This document shows positions 30,050 to 38,432 of a stretch of 64,000 nucleotides of DNA, piece by piece. The stretch comes from Massilia agrisoli (GTDB lineage Bacteria > Pseudomonadota > Gammaproteobacteria > Burkholderiales > Burkholderiaceae_D): assembly GCF_020831365.1 (NCBI RefSeq), contig NZ_JAJHPV010000009.1, positions 248,001-312,000 of the forward strand. The letters are read 5' to 3'. A program made the position numbers and the translations under genes. Numbering within the stretch: the first letter of the stretch is position 1; each line of letters begins with the position of its first letter. The notes beneath the pieces were generated by a model. That model ran no database searches. It had not been told where the DNA came from and saw nothing but the letters and a program-made list of their open reading frames with translations.

Positions 30050-30475
30050 TCAGTGGACCAGCGTGACGGGCACCTGAACCAGGTGGACCACATGGCAGGC
30101 GACCGAGCCGATCATCAGACTGGCGACCGGCCCGAGGCCGCGTGTGCCCATCACCACCCCGTCGCAACCGGATTCGGCCACCTGGGCCGCGATCTCGCCG
30201 GCCGGGTCGCCGGTGCGCGCATGGACCTGGTACTGAACTCCGGCCGCGTCGAGGACGGCGCGGGCCGGCTGCAGCACGTGCGCAAGCGCGGCGGCGCGGC
30301 GCCTTTCAAGCTCATCCGGCGGCAGCGCCGCCGCCGGATTGCGAAAGCGCATCGGGTCAAGCACGTGCAGCAACTCGAGCCGCACGCCTGGATTGTCCTT
30401 TGCCAGCCCGGCGGCATAGGCGAGCGCGCGCAGCGCGTTGGCCGAGCCATCGCAAGGTACGAGGATATGTTTCAC
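30050..30475 (-). CDS. Universal stress protein (UspA family)
   Basis: The 141-residue product starts MKHILVPCDGSANALRALAYAAGLA and ends with the nucleotide-binding G-T-R-G-L-G-P-V-A-S-L-M-I-G-S-V-A motif (G-x2-G-x9-G(S/T) pattern) and V-P-V-T-L-V, so it is a single UspA domain of the ATP-binding type. It lies 75 bases after the Mnh-like operon and runs into the P-type ATPase by a TGATG stop-start overlap. This suggests a stress-linked ion-transport operon. Confidence 0.93.
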   Translation of the reverse strand: MKHILVPCDGSANALRALAYAAGLAKDNPGVRLELLHVLDPMRFRNPAAALPPDELERRRAAALAHVLQPARAVLDAAGVQYQVHARTGDPAGEIAAQVAESGCDGVVMGTRGLGPVASLMIGSVACHVVHLVQVPVTLVH

Positions 30476-30550
30476 ATTGCCTCCTGTAGCGTAAGCATTG
30501 GTAACGCCACGTTAGCACAAGTGCTCGTCCGTGTAACCGGCTGCGCCCTG

Positions 30551-32053
30551 CTAGCGCAGGTATTCGCGCGCCGCAATCATGCGCGCCCATGACACCGGGC
30601 TCCACGGCGCATCGGCGAAGATGGCCGCCGCCACCACCGCCAGCGCGCTGACCAGGGGCGGCACCAGCAGCAACAGCGTGGTCTCGCGCAGGCCGCGGCG
30701 CGCGATCGATTCGTTCGGCCAATGTCCGGGCGGGCGCCGGAACCAGGCGCGGTAGATGATCGGCAGGAAGTACCCGGCATTGAGCACGCTGGAAGCGATC
30801 AACACCCAGCCGGCCCATGGCGCGCCGGCAGCGTCGGCCCCGGCCATCAGGTAGTGCTTGCTGACATGCCCGGCGGTGAGCGGCGCCCCCATCATGCCAA
30901 GCGCGCCGAGCGTGAATGCCGCCGTGGTCAGCGGCATGCGCCGCCCCACCCCATCCATCTGGCTGACCTTGTGCACCCCCAGCGTCTCGGCGTAGTTCCC
31001 GGCGCAGAAGAACAGGGTGATCTTCATGATGCCCTGGTGAACCAGGTGGGCCAGCGCGCCGACCGTTCCCAGCGGACCGAACAGCGCCACCCCCAGCACG
31101 ATGTACGCCACCTGGCTGATGGTCGAATAGGCGAGGCGGCGCTTCAGGCCGTCCTGCCACAGCGCGCGCAGCGAGCCCCACAGGATCGTGATGCAGGCCG
31201 CGGCCGCGAGCGGCGCCAGTAGTTGCAGCGACTGGGCGAATTCGACGCCGAAGACGTCGTACACCACGCGCACGATGCCGAAGGCGCCGGCCTTGACCAC
31301 GGCCACCGCATGCAGCAGCGCCGAGACCGGCGCCGGCGCCACCATCGCGTGCGGCAGCCAGCCGTGCAGCGGCACCAGCGCCGCCTTCACGCCCAGCCCC
31401 GCGACGAGCAGCAGGAAGATCAGGCGCAGCTGGCCATGGCGGGCCGGACCCAGCGCCGCCAGCACGCCGCCATGGGCAAACTCGGCCTGCCCTTGCAGGC
31501 TGTACAGCCACGCGATGGCCGCCAGCAGCAGCGCGCCGCCGGCCAGGGTGTAGGCCAGGTAGACCGCGCCCGCCCTGAGCGCCTTCGGCGTGCCGCGGTG
31601 GACCACCAGCGGATAGGTCGACAGGGTCAGCAGCTCGTAGAAAAAGAAAAAGGTGAACAGGTCGCCGGCCATCGCCACCCCGACCGTGGCAGTCACGCAC
31701 AGGCTGAAAAATCCGAAGAAGCGGCTGCGCTCGGGCGCGCCCTCGAGATAGCCGACCGCGTACAGGGTGGTGAGGAACCACAGCGCGGCCGACAGCGCCA
31801 GGAACAGGATTGCCAGCGGATCGGCGCGCAGCACCAGTTCCAGGCCCGGCAGCACCGTGTGGCGCACCTCGTAGTGCTCGCCGCGCAGGACGCCGGCAAC
31901 CATCACGCCGATCAGCGCCAGCTTGGCCAGCGCGCCAGCCAGGTTGAGCACGGTGCGCTGCCAGCGCCACTGTTCGGGCAGCGCAAAGATGACCAGCCCC
32001 GGCACCAGCGAACTGGCCAGCACCAGCAGCGGCATGGCGGCGTGCGCGTTCAC
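30551..32053 (-). CDS. Second NuoL/N-like antiporter subunit of the Mnh/Mrp-type cluster (MnhA/D-like)
   Basis: From a GTG at 32053 that overlaps the preceding stop by 4 bases (GTGA), the frame gives 500 residues with about 14 membrane segments. It has the proton-antiporter signatures: F-F-F-F-Y-E-L-L-T-L (transmembrane Glu), L-V-P-L-H-G-W-L-P-H-A-M-V-A-P-A-P-V-S-A-L-L-H-A and K-R-R-L-A-Y-S-T-I-S-Q. It is related to the ion-translocating subunits of complex I and Mrp antiporters. It lacks the long C-terminal part of a canonical ~800-residue MrpA; those domains are encoded separately in this operon (34443-34697 and 33787-34446). Confidence 0.88.
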   Translation of the reverse strand: MNAHAAMPLLVLASSLVPGLVIFALPEQWRWQRTVLNLAGALAKLALIGVMVAGVLRGEHYEVRHTVLPGLELVLRADPLAILFLALSAALWFLTTLYAVGYLEGAPERSRFFGFFSLCVTATVGVAMAGDLFTFFFFYELLTLSTYPLVVHRGTPKALRAGAVYLAYTLAGGALLLAAIAWLYSLQGQAEFAHGGVLAALGPARHGQLRLIFLLLVAGLGVKAALVPLHGWLPHAMVAPAPVSALLHAVAVVKAGAFGIVRVVYDVFGVEFAQSLQLLAPLAAAACITILWGSLRALWQDGLKRRLAYSTISQVAYIVLGVALFGPLGTVGALAHLVHQGIMKITLFFCAGNYAETLGVHKVSQMDGVGRRMPLTTAAFTLGALGMMGAPLTAGHVSKHYLMAGADAAGAPWAGWVLIASSVLNAGYFLPIIYRAWFRRPPGHWPNESIARRGLRETTLLLLVPPLVSALAVVAAAIFADAPWSPVSWARMIAAREYLR

Positions 32054-33489
32054 CGCAGGCCCGCCAGGTCGAGCAGCGGCGAGGCATACAGCCCCAGCGC
32101 CATGCTGGCCAGGGCCAGCCACAGCGCCGGCCACTCCAGCGTGCGCGGCAGCCGCTGGTAGGCCACGCCCGGGGCGGCGTGCCCGAACGCATGGCGCAGC
32201 ACCTTGAAGACGTAGGCAGCGGTCAGCAGGCCGCCGGCCAGGATGACCGCCGCCAGCGGCCATAGCCCCGCCGCCAGCGCCCGTTCGATCAGCAGCCATT
32301 TGGACAGGAAGCCGGCCGACGGCGGCAGGCCGATCAACGTCACGCCGGCCAGTCCGAACGCAAACAGCGTGACCGGACGCTGCGCCGCCAGCCCGCCCAG
32401 CCGCGCCACCACGTCATGCCCGGCCGAGACGGCGACCGCGCCGGCGGCGGCAAACATGGCCGCCTTGGCCAGGCCATGGGCGACGGCCTGCAGCACGATC
32501 GCGCCCGAGGCCGCGCGCGAGGCATCCGGCCCGGCGCCGGCCAACAGCGGAAACACCATGAACAGGTAGCCGACCTGGGCCACGGTGGAATAGGCGACCA
32601 GCATTTTCAGGCGCTGCTGGCGCAGCGCCATCACCGAGCCCCAGCCAATCGCCGCCGCGCCCAGCAGGCCCAGCACCAGGCCGGCCGGCGCCGAGGCCAG
32701 CGGCGCGCCCGCGCTGGTCCACAACCGCAGCAGCAGGTAGAAGGTCGCCTTGACCACCAGCGCCGACAGCAGCGCCGACACGGGCGCCGGTGCGCCGCCA
32801 TGGGCTGGCGGCAGCCAGCCGTGAAAGGGGAACAGGGCCGTTTTGAACAGCAGCCCGGCCACCATCAGGCCGGCGCCCAGCACGGCCGCATCCGCGGGCC
32901 CTTGCGCCAGCAGCGGCGCCAGCAGGCGCAGCGACACGGTACCGTAGGCGCCATAGACCAGCGCCACCCCCAGCAGGTAGGCGCCGGAGGCCGCCAGCGT
33001 CACGAACAGGTAGCGCAGCGCGGCGGCAAGGGCGGCGGCGCCGCCGCCGGACGCCACCAGCCCGACCGCGGCCAGGCCGAGCAGCTCGAGCGTGACGTAC
33101 AGGTTGAAGATGTCGGCCGACAGGAACAGCGCATTCATGGCGGCGACCAGGAAGCCGGCCAGCGGCCAGAAGCCGCGGCTGCCCTCGGGGTGCACGGCAA
33201 AATAGGAGCGCGCGTAAATAACCAACGGCAAAACGATCACCTGGGTCAGCAGCAGCATCGTGGCGGCCAGCCCATCGATGACCAGTTCGATGCCGAGCGG
33301 CGCCGGCCAGCCGCCAGCCGCATGCAAAGCGCTGCCGCCGCGGACATTGCGGGCCACCACCATCGACAGCACCAGCTGCAGCGCCTGCGCCGCGATGGCC
33401 AGCCGGGCGCCGCGTCCGGGCCCGGCCAGGAAGGCTGCGCTGGCCCATAGCAGGGGCAACAGGATCAGCCACGCGGCCGGTTCAGTCAT
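32050..33489 (-). CDS. mnhD: Mnh/Mrp-type antiporter subunit D (NuoN/L-like)
   Basis: The 479-residue polytopic protein has the antiporter core: L-N-L-Y-V-T-L-E-L-L-G-L (transmembrane Glu), F-P-F-H-G-W-L-P-P-A-H-G-G-A-P-A-P-V-S-A-L-L-S-A-L-V-V-K (conserved Lys/His), and K-M-L-V-A-Y-S-T-V-A-Q-V-G-Y. It starts inside the 3' end of the subunit C gene (8-base overlap), and its stop overlaps the start of the second antiporter subunit. It should drive Na+(K+)/H+ exchange as part of a multi-subunit inner-membrane complex. Confidence 0.9.
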   Translation of the reverse strand: MTEPAAWLILLPLLWASAAFLAGPGRGARLAIAAQALQLVLSMVVARNVRGGSALHAAGGWPAPLGIELVIDGLAATMLLLTQVIVLPLVIYARSYFAVHPEGSRGFWPLAGFLVAAMNALFLSADIFNLYVTLELLGLAAVGLVASGGGAAALAAALRYLFVTLAASGAYLLGVALVYGAYGTVSLRLLAPLLAQGPADAAVLGAGLMVAGLLFKTALFPFHGWLPPAHGGAPAPVSALLSALVVKATFYLLLRLWTSAGAPLASAPAGLVLGLLGAAAIGWGSVMALRQQRLKMLVAYSTVAQVGYLFMVFPLLAGAGPDASRAASGAIVLQAVAHGLAKAAMFAAAGAVAVSAGHDVVARLGGLAAQRPVTLFAFGLAGVTLIGLPPSAGFLSKWLLIERALAAGLWPLAAVILAGGLLTAAYVFKVLRHAFGHAAPGVAYQRLPRTLEWPALWLALASMALGLYASPLLDLAGLR

Positions 33490-33790
33490 TGGGCGCCTTG
33501 CCCGGCAACTGCATGCCGCCGGTCAGGTCGAGCAGGCGGCGCGCCAGCGCCAGCGCCAGGGCAGTGGCGGCCACGGCGACCACGATCCCGGTCAGCACCA
33601 TTGCCTGGGTGACCGGGTCGGGCTGCCCGCCACGCGTGCCAAGACCGACCAGTACGAGGAAGGTGCCGCTTCCCATGACGTTAAAGGCGATAACCTTGCG
33701 CAGCAGTTGCCGGTGCAGGACCAGGCCGGCCAGCCCGCCGGCGAACAAGGTGGCGCCGGCCAACGCGTACAGCTGGGCGGCGGCGCTCAT
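33482..33790 (-). CDS. mnhC: Mnh/Mrp-type antiporter subunit C (NuoK-like)
   Basis: The frame from the ATG at 33790 gives 102 residues with three hydrophobic segments: LYALAGATLFAGGLAGLV, LLRKVIAFNVMGSGTFLVLVGLG and QAMVLTGIVVAVAATALALALARRL. The order and the N-x-x-G-S-G-x-F-L and D-P-V-T-Q-A-M-V-L-T-G-I-V-V motifs are those of MnhC/MrpC and NuoK. The start overlaps the subunit B stop by 4 bases; longer upstream codons are shadow of that gene. Confidence 0.9.
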   Translation of the reverse strand: MSAAAQLYALAGATLFAGGLAGLVLHRQLLRKVIAFNVMGSGTFLVLVGLGTRGGQPDPVTQAMVLTGIVVAVAATALALALARRLLDLTGGMQLPGKAPND

Positions 33791-34446
33791 GCCTGGCCCC
33801 CGCGCTCGCGCGGCAGCCACAGGAACAGGCCGGCCAGGCCTAGCCCGATCGACAGCGCCAGCGCCGATTCGACCAGCACGATCAGGGCGCCGGCCAGGCT
33901 GGCGGGATACTGCAGCAGCGCCCCGCCGGGCGTGGCCAGCGCGGCGACCGCCAGGAACACCAGGAAACCACAGGCGCTGCCCGAGCGCATCGGAACGCCG
34001 GGTGCGTCCCACGCGGGCATGATGCCGGCCAGGTAGAGCAGCACCAGGCCGGCGGCCAGCACCGCGCCGGCCTGGAAGGCGCCACCCGGGGCGTCGGCGC
34101 CCGCCCACAGCAGGTAGCCGGCCATCATCAGCGTCAGCGGCGTGGTGGCGCGGGCCGCCAGGGCCAGCATCGATGGCGCCGGCAGCGGCGGCGCCCGGCG
34201 GACCGTGCCGGCGCCCAGCATGTTCACTTGCGCGAGCAGCAACACGGCAACTTCAAGCAGCGTGTCGTAGCCTCGGAAATTGAGCAGCACGGCGGTGACC
34301 GGGTGGCCGACGCCGCTGTCGGCCAGCCTGGCCTGCACCGCGGCGGCGAGGTCGATGGCGGGCGCGGGCATGTCGAGGATGACCGCTGCCAGCGCCGCCC
34401 ACAACGCCAGCGCACCCGCCCCCACGGCCGCCGGCCAGGCTTTCAT
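33787..34446 (-). CDS. mnhB: Fused MbhE-like/MnhB subunit of the Mnh/Mrp-type antiporter
   Basis: The 219-residue product from the ATG at 34446 has two parts. Residues 1-75 (M-K-A-W...V-T-A-V-L-L-N-F-R-G-Y-D-T-L-L-E-V-A-V-L-L-L-A) match the MbhE/C-terminal MrpA segment, where N-F-R-G-x-D-T-x-x-E is characteristic. The rest (P-L-T-L-M-M-A-G-Y-L-L-W-A-G-A-D-A-P-G-G-A-F-Q-A-G-A-V-L-A-A) matches MnhB. This fusion differs from both canonical MrpA and separate MnhB. It overlaps both neighbours by 4 bases. Confidence 0.85.
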   Translation of the reverse strand: MKAWPAAVGAGALALWAALAAVILDMPAPAIDLAAAVQARLADSGVGHPVTAVLLNFRGYDTLLEVAVLLLAQVNMLGAGTVRRAPPLPAPSMLALAARATTPLTLMMAGYLLWAGADAPGGAFQAGAVLAAGLVLLYLAGIMPAWDAPGVPMRSGSACGFLVFLAVAALATPGGALLQYPASLAGALIVLVESALALSIGLGLAGLFLWLPRERGGQA

Positions 34447-34697
34447 GGCGTTCCCTTGCCCGTGCGGTCGAGGTGGCCGAGCGTGTCGAGCATGAGGGCG
34501 CCGGACAGGCCCGCGCCGATGGCCGCTTCGGCCAGCGCGACGTCTGGCGCACCCAGCCGCGCCCACGCCAGCGCCATCAGCAGCCCGAACACGATGAACA
34601 GCACGACAGCACGGAACAGCTCGCGCACGGTCAGGGCGCGGGCGGCACTCCACAGCAGCGCCGCCAGCAGCATCGCGTCGAACACCAGCGCGCTCAT
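34443..34697 (-). CDS. MbhD-like (DUF4040) subunit of the Mnh/Mrp-type antiporter
   Basis: The 84-residue product has three hydrophobic segments and the pattern R-A-V-V-L-F-I-V-F-G-L-L-M-A-L-A-W-A-R-L-G-A-P-D-V-A-L-A-E-A-A-I-G-A-G-L-S-G-A-L. The A-P-D-V-A-x-x-E-A-x-I-G-A-G motif marks the MbhD/DUF4040 domain found at the C-terminus of MrpA or as a separate Mbh/Mbx hydrogenase-module subunit. It sits between the G and B genes with 4-base overlaps on both sides. Confidence 0.85.
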   Translation of the reverse strand: MSALVFDAMLLAALLWSAARALTVRELFRAVVLFIVFGLLMALAWARLGAPDVALAEAAIGAGLSGALMLDTLGHLDRTGKGTP

Positions 34698-35008
34698 GGC
34701 GGCGCTGGCCGCTGCCAGCAGTCAATACCGCGGCGGTAGGCGTAGCTGGCGATCAGGAAACTGACCACCGCACTGGCGCTGATTACCAGCAGCCACGCCA
34801 GCACGAGCTTGAGCGCCGCGGCGACGCTGTCGGCACGCAACATCAGCCCAAGTACCGTCAGGCCCAGCCCGAGGTTATCGGCTTTTGCCAGCGCGTGCAG
34901 GCGGGTGTACGCGTCCGGAAAGCGCAGTAAGCCGACCGTGCCGGCAAACAGGAAAGCCGCGCCGCCGATCAGCAGCGCGTCACTGATCGCGCCGAGCACG
35001 GCCATCAT
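34694..35008 (-). CDS. mnhG: Mnh/Mrp-type antiporter subunit G
   Basis: The 104-residue product starts at the first of two adjacent ATGs (35008), after a GGAGGGG Shine-Dalgarno. It has three hydrophobic segments and the MnhG signature G-T-V-G-L-L-R-F-P-D-A-Y-T-R-L-H-A-L-A-K-A-D-N-L-G-L-G-L. It overlaps the F gene by 29 bases and the MbhD-like gene by 4. Confidence 0.92.
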   Translation of the reverse strand: MMAVLGAISDALLIGGAAFLFAGTVGLLRFPDAYTRLHALAKADNLGLGLTVLGLMLRADSVAAALKLVLAWLLVISASAVVSFLIASYAYRRGIDCWQRPAPP

Positions 35009-35279
35009 GGGTGTCCCCTCCTGGTGGATGACGCCACATGCGCTGGGCGAAGGCGACCCCGGTTACGGCGGCCAGCTGGGCAAACACCAGCGCCGCGTCG
35101 ACCAGCACCGGCGCGGCCTGGGCCTCGGCCAGCAACAGCAAAATGGCGACGCCCGTCGTGCCGAACAGCAGCGCGGCAAGCAGGCGGTCAGCGTCGGTGG
35201 GACCACGCACCACGCGCGCCAGCGCCACCACCAGGTTGGCCAGCAGGAATACCGCAAGGACGAGCGGCAGGCCGGTCAT
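34980..35279 (-). CDS. mnhF: Mnh/Mrp-type antiporter subunit F
   Basis: The 99-residue product has three membrane segments and the subunit F signature A-R-V-V-R-G-P-T-D-A-D-R-L-L-A-A-L-L-F-G-T-T-G-V-A (R-G-P-T-x-x-D-R). A polar C-terminal tail overlaps the start of subunit G. The ATG overlaps the subunit E stop by 4 bases. Confidence 0.92.
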   Translation of the reverse strand: MTGLPLVLAVFLLANLVVALARVVRGPTDADRLLAALLFGTTGVAILLLLAEAQAAPVLVDAALVFAQLAAVTGVAFAQRMWRHPPGGDTHDGRARRDQ

Positions 35280-35749
35280 GGCAGCGCGACCCCGAAAATG
35301 CGCGCCACCTGGCGCTCGGCCGCCCGCACCTCGTCCTCCACCGGGCGGCGCGCGTCAAGGACATGCACCAGCAGATGGCCGGCGCCGCCGCCCACGACCA
35401 GGGTGCCCGGAAGCAGGTTGAGCGTGGCTGACAACAGCGCGCGCGGAGGGGCGCCTTGCAGCCGCAGGGGAATGGTGAGGATGGCAGGGGCGAGGGAAAG
35501 ACGCGGCCGCAAGGCCATCGCCGCGACCTGGATGCCGGCGCGCAGCGAACGGGCAAGGAAAAATACGGCGAAGTGCGCCAGGGCCGACAGTGAGATCGGG
35601 CTGGGCGCAGGATACAGCGCGATGCTGGCAGCGGCGGCCGCGCCGACCGTGACGGCGCCGATCAGCGATACGCCAGCGCCGTCGGTCAAGACCCACCACA
35701 GGCCAGCCAGCACCGCCGAGCGCAACAAGATGGCCTTGATCGTATTCAT
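35276..35749 (-). CDS. mnhE: Mnh/Mrp-type antiporter subunit E
   Basis: The 157-residue product fits MnhE in length. It has hydrophobic N-terminal segments (LLRSAVLAGLWWVLTDG, LIGAVTVGAAAAASIALY), then F-F-L-A-R-S-L-R-A-G-I-Q-V-A, L-S-A-T-L-N-L-L-P-G-T-L-V and H-V-L-D-A-R. It is the first gene of the seven-gene minus-strand antiporter operon, 88 bases after nhaA in the same direction, so nhaA and the operon may share a transcript. Confidence 0.9.
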   Translation of the reverse strand: MNTIKAILLRSAVLAGLWWVLTDGAGVSLIGAVTVGAAAAASIALYPAPSPISLSALAHFAVFFLARSLRAGIQVAAMALRPRLSLAPAILTIPLRLQGAPPRALLSATLNLLPGTLVVGGGAGHLLVHVLDARRPVEDEVRAAERQVARIFGVALP

Positions 35750-35837
35750 GGCTGTGGGTCAGACGGGCCGCGTGATCGATGTCCTGATGCTACGGCGATC
35801 AGGCCGCCCTGTCAAACGGATGGCGCCGCCCGCGGCT

Positions 35838-37073
35838 TCAGCTGCGGCCGGCCGCGCCCCGTTGCACCGGGGTTTCGTCGAAATCCATCGTATCGGCGTC
35901 GGTATCTTCCGCGGTGGGCTTGCCGAACAGGCCGAGCCAGGCCAGCCCCAGCGCGGCGGCGCTCAACGAGGCGATCAGGATGGCCATCTTGGAGGCCGTG
36001 ACGGCTTGCGCTTGGCCGGGGAAGGCAAGGTTGGTGATGAAGATCGACATCGTGAAGCCGATTCCGCCCAACAGGCCCGCGCCGACAATGTGGCGCCACG
36101 CCAGGTCGACCGGCAGGCGGCAGATGCCGGCCGCGACCGCGATGTAGCTCATCATGACGATCCCCAGCGGCTTGCCGGCGACCAGCCCGCCGATAATGCC
36201 GAGGCTGTTCGAACTGGCCAGTTCCCCGGTCCAGCCGGCGCCAATGACGATGCCGGTGTTGGCCAGCGCGAAAATCGGCAGGATCACGAAGGCGACTGGC
36301 TTGTGCAGGAAATGCTCGAGCCGGTGCGACGGCGACGATGCGTCGTCCTGCCTGGACGAGAACGGAATGGCAAAGGCCAGCAGCACGCCGGCAATGGTGG
36401 CGTGGACGCCCGACTTGAGCATCAGGAACCACATCAGCGCGCCGCCGAGCAGGTAGGGGGCCAGCGCCATCACGCGTAACACACGGTTCATCGCAAGCAG
36501 CGCGGCGAACACGCCGAGCGCGCCAAGCAGATAGGGCAGCGAGAACGTGGTCGTATAGAAAATGGCGATGACAATGATTGCCGCCAAGTCATCCATGACG
36601 GCCAGCGCCGTGAGGAAGATCTTCAGCGATGCCGGTACCCGGTTGCCGAGCAGCGCCAGGACGCCCAGCGCAAATGCGATATCGGTCGCCATCGGAATGC
36701 CGATGCCGGACTGGGTCGGCGAACCGGCATTCAAGCCGAAGTGGATCAGCGCCGGAACGGCGACGCCCCCGGCCGCCGCGAAAATCGGCAACAAGGCATT
36801 CTTCAGGCTGGACAGCTCGCCGTTGTACAGCTCGCGTTCCAGTTCCAGCCCGATCAGCAGGAAGAAGACCGCCATCAGCGCATCATTGACGATGTGCTCG
36901 ATGCTCATGCCGGCCACCGTCATTTGCCAGAAGCCAAGGTAACTGGCGCCCATCGCGGAGTTGGCGATGAGTAAGGAAACGATGGTGCAGGCGATCAGCA
37001 TGCTGCCGCCCACTTTTTCTGATTCAAAAAACTGCCGGAAGGTATTGGAGAGCGCTCTTTGTACGATAGTCAT
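35838..37073 (-). CDS. nhaA: Na+/H+ antiporter NhaA
   Basis: From the ATG at 37073 (MTIVQRALSNTFRQFFESEKVGGSMLIACTIVSLLIANS) the 411-residue product has the NhaA core: F-F-L-L-I-G-L-E-L-E-R-E-L, P-T-Q-S-G-I-G-I-P-M-A-T-D-I-A-F-A-L-G-V-L-A-L-L-G, and the paired transmembrane acidic residues in A-V-M-D-D-L-A-A-I (Asp163-Asp164 of the E. coli protein). It exchanges Na+ for H+ at the inner membrane. Together with the Mnh-type genes this makes a 10-kb pH/sodium homeostasis block. Confidence 0.96.
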   Translation of the reverse strand: MTIVQRALSNTFRQFFESEKVGGSMLIACTIVSLLIANSAMGASYLGFWQMTVAGMSIEHIVNDALMAVFFLLIGLELERELYNGELSSLKNALLPIFAAAGGVAVPALIHFGLNAGSPTQSGIGIPMATDIAFALGVLALLGNRVPASLKIFLTALAVMDDLAAIIVIAIFYTTTFSLPYLLGALGVFAALLAMNRVLRVMALAPYLLGGALMWFLMLKSGVHATIAGVLLAFAIPFSSRQDDASSPSHRLEHFLHKPVAFVILPIFALANTGIVIGAGWTGELASSNSLGIIGGLVAGKPLGIVMMSYIAVAAGICRLPVDLAWRHIVGAGLLGGIGFTMSIFITNLAFPGQAQAVTASKMAILIASLSAAALGLAWLGLFGKPTAEDTDADTMDFDETPVQRGAAGRS

Positions 37074-37254
37074 GGTCCTGGAGCCTTGTTGAAGTGCGGC
37101 GGTGGCGGCGTTCGCTTCGCCGCATTGTAAAGTAGTAAAGCTCATCTTTCGCCAGATCGGCGTTTCTATGCTGCCCGCATAGAGGCAGGACATATATACA
37201 TTCTGGAAACATTGAGCTTATACTTGCGCCCATCTTGTAACGGAAGTACGTGCA

Positions 37255-38376
37255 ATGCCAAGCAGTTTGCCCCTCACGGAATGCTTCCGCACCATTGCCG
37301 AGTCGCGCGGCGACATCGCATGGATCGTCGACTGCGGCACGCGGGCGTTGGCCTACATTAGCCCCTCGGCAAGCGACATGCTTGGCTATGCCCCTGCCCA
37401 GTTTGACGATCAGCTCGCCACTGGCAGGGATGGCCCCCTGGCCCTCCTGTGCGGCGGCCTGGATGAACGGCTACGCCGGTTCGCTGCCGGGGACATCAGC
37501 CGGCTGAACCTGGTGCGGGAATTCGACCTTGAACATGGTGCACAAGCGCGCACGGTGCCGGTTCACGTGACCTCAACCCTGCTGTTGGACGGCGCCGGCG
37601 CCGCATATGCGCTGGCCGGCTCGATTCGCGACCTCAGCGAACTGCGTGAGGCCGCTGCCGGCCAGCGCCGCTTCGCCAGCATGCTCAACCACGAGTTCCG
37701 CACGCCGCTGTCCACCATCGACGGCGCCATCCAGCGCCTCGAGGTGACCGGCAAGGATGCCGACGATGCGACCCGCCAGCGCTACCGCAAGATTGCCGGG
37801 GCGGTCGACCGGATGATTGCGATGCTCGACGAATACCTGTCGCCCGACCGGCTCGCGTCAACCGGACATAAACGCAAGGAGCATACCGCCGAGCCGCAGC
37901 GGCTGCTGGACGAGGCCGCGGGGATCGCGCGCGCGGCCGGGCGCGCTGTCACGGTCGACGCCGGCGGCTTGCCGGGCCAGATCCGTTGCGCCCCCGATGG
38001 CCTGCGCCTCGCGCTGAAAGTATTGCTGGAAAACGCGATTCAATATTCGCCGGAAAGTGCCGTTATCGAGCTGTCCGGTGTGCGGGAGGACGGCGGGATT
38101 GCGTTGCTGGTGCGCGACAAAGGCGAAGGCGTGCCGGATGCCGACGTGGCCCGGGTTTTCGACAAGTTTTATCGCGGCAGTAACGCCGGAAACCGCCCCG
38201 GCTCCGGGCTGGGCCTGTACATGGCGCGCTCTGTGGTGGAAGTACATGGCGGAAACCTGACGGTTGATCACCACGACGAGTGCGGCGCCGTCTTCCGCTT
38301 ATGGCTGCCGCACCAGGATTTCGACGGGAAAAAGGTTGCACCGGAAGTGGGCAGCAGTGATAATCCACCCGACTAA
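37255..38376 (+). CDS. PAS-domain sensor histidine kinase
   Basis: The 373-residue product has an N-terminal PAS-like sensor (D-I-A-W-I-V-D-C-G-T-R-A-L-A-Y-I-S-P-S-A-S-D-M-L-G-Y). The H box M-L-N-H-E-F-R-T-P-L follows around residue 145, then the N box L-L-E-N-A-I-Q-Y-S, G1 box D-K-G-E-G-V and G2 box G-S-G-L-G-L-Y. No membrane segment is seen, so it senses a cytoplasmic signal. The gene is followed at once by a response regulator gene, its probable partner. Signal unknown. Confidence 0.92.
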   Translation: MPSSLPLTECFRTIAESRGDIAWIVDCGTRALAYISPSASDMLGYAPAQFDDQLATGRDGPLALLCGGLDERLRRFAAGDISRLNLVREFDLEHGAQARTVPVHVTSTLLLDGAGAAYALAGSIRDLSELREAAAGQRRFASMLNHEFRTPLSTIDGAIQRLEVTGKDADDATRQRYRKIAGAVDRMIAMLDEYLSPDRLASTGHKRKEHTAEPQRLLDEAAGIARAAGRAVTVDAGGLPGQIRCAPDGLRLALKVLLENAIQYSPESAVIELSGVREDGGIALLVRDKGEGVPDADVARVFDKFYRGSNAGNRPGSGLGLYMARSVVEVHGGNLTVDHHDECGAVFRLWLPHQDFDGKKVAPEVGSSDNPPD

Positions 38377-38432
38377 CCAAGGGTATGCGCTCAACTGTAA
38401 GCAAGACTAGCCTGATCAATGAAACACCAACA

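Noticed and set aside
29895-30167. Independent 90-codon gene overlapping the P-type ATPase start
   Set aside because: Its in-frame part from 30050 reads as the missing ATPase N-terminus, so it is better explained as the broken 5' end of that gene.
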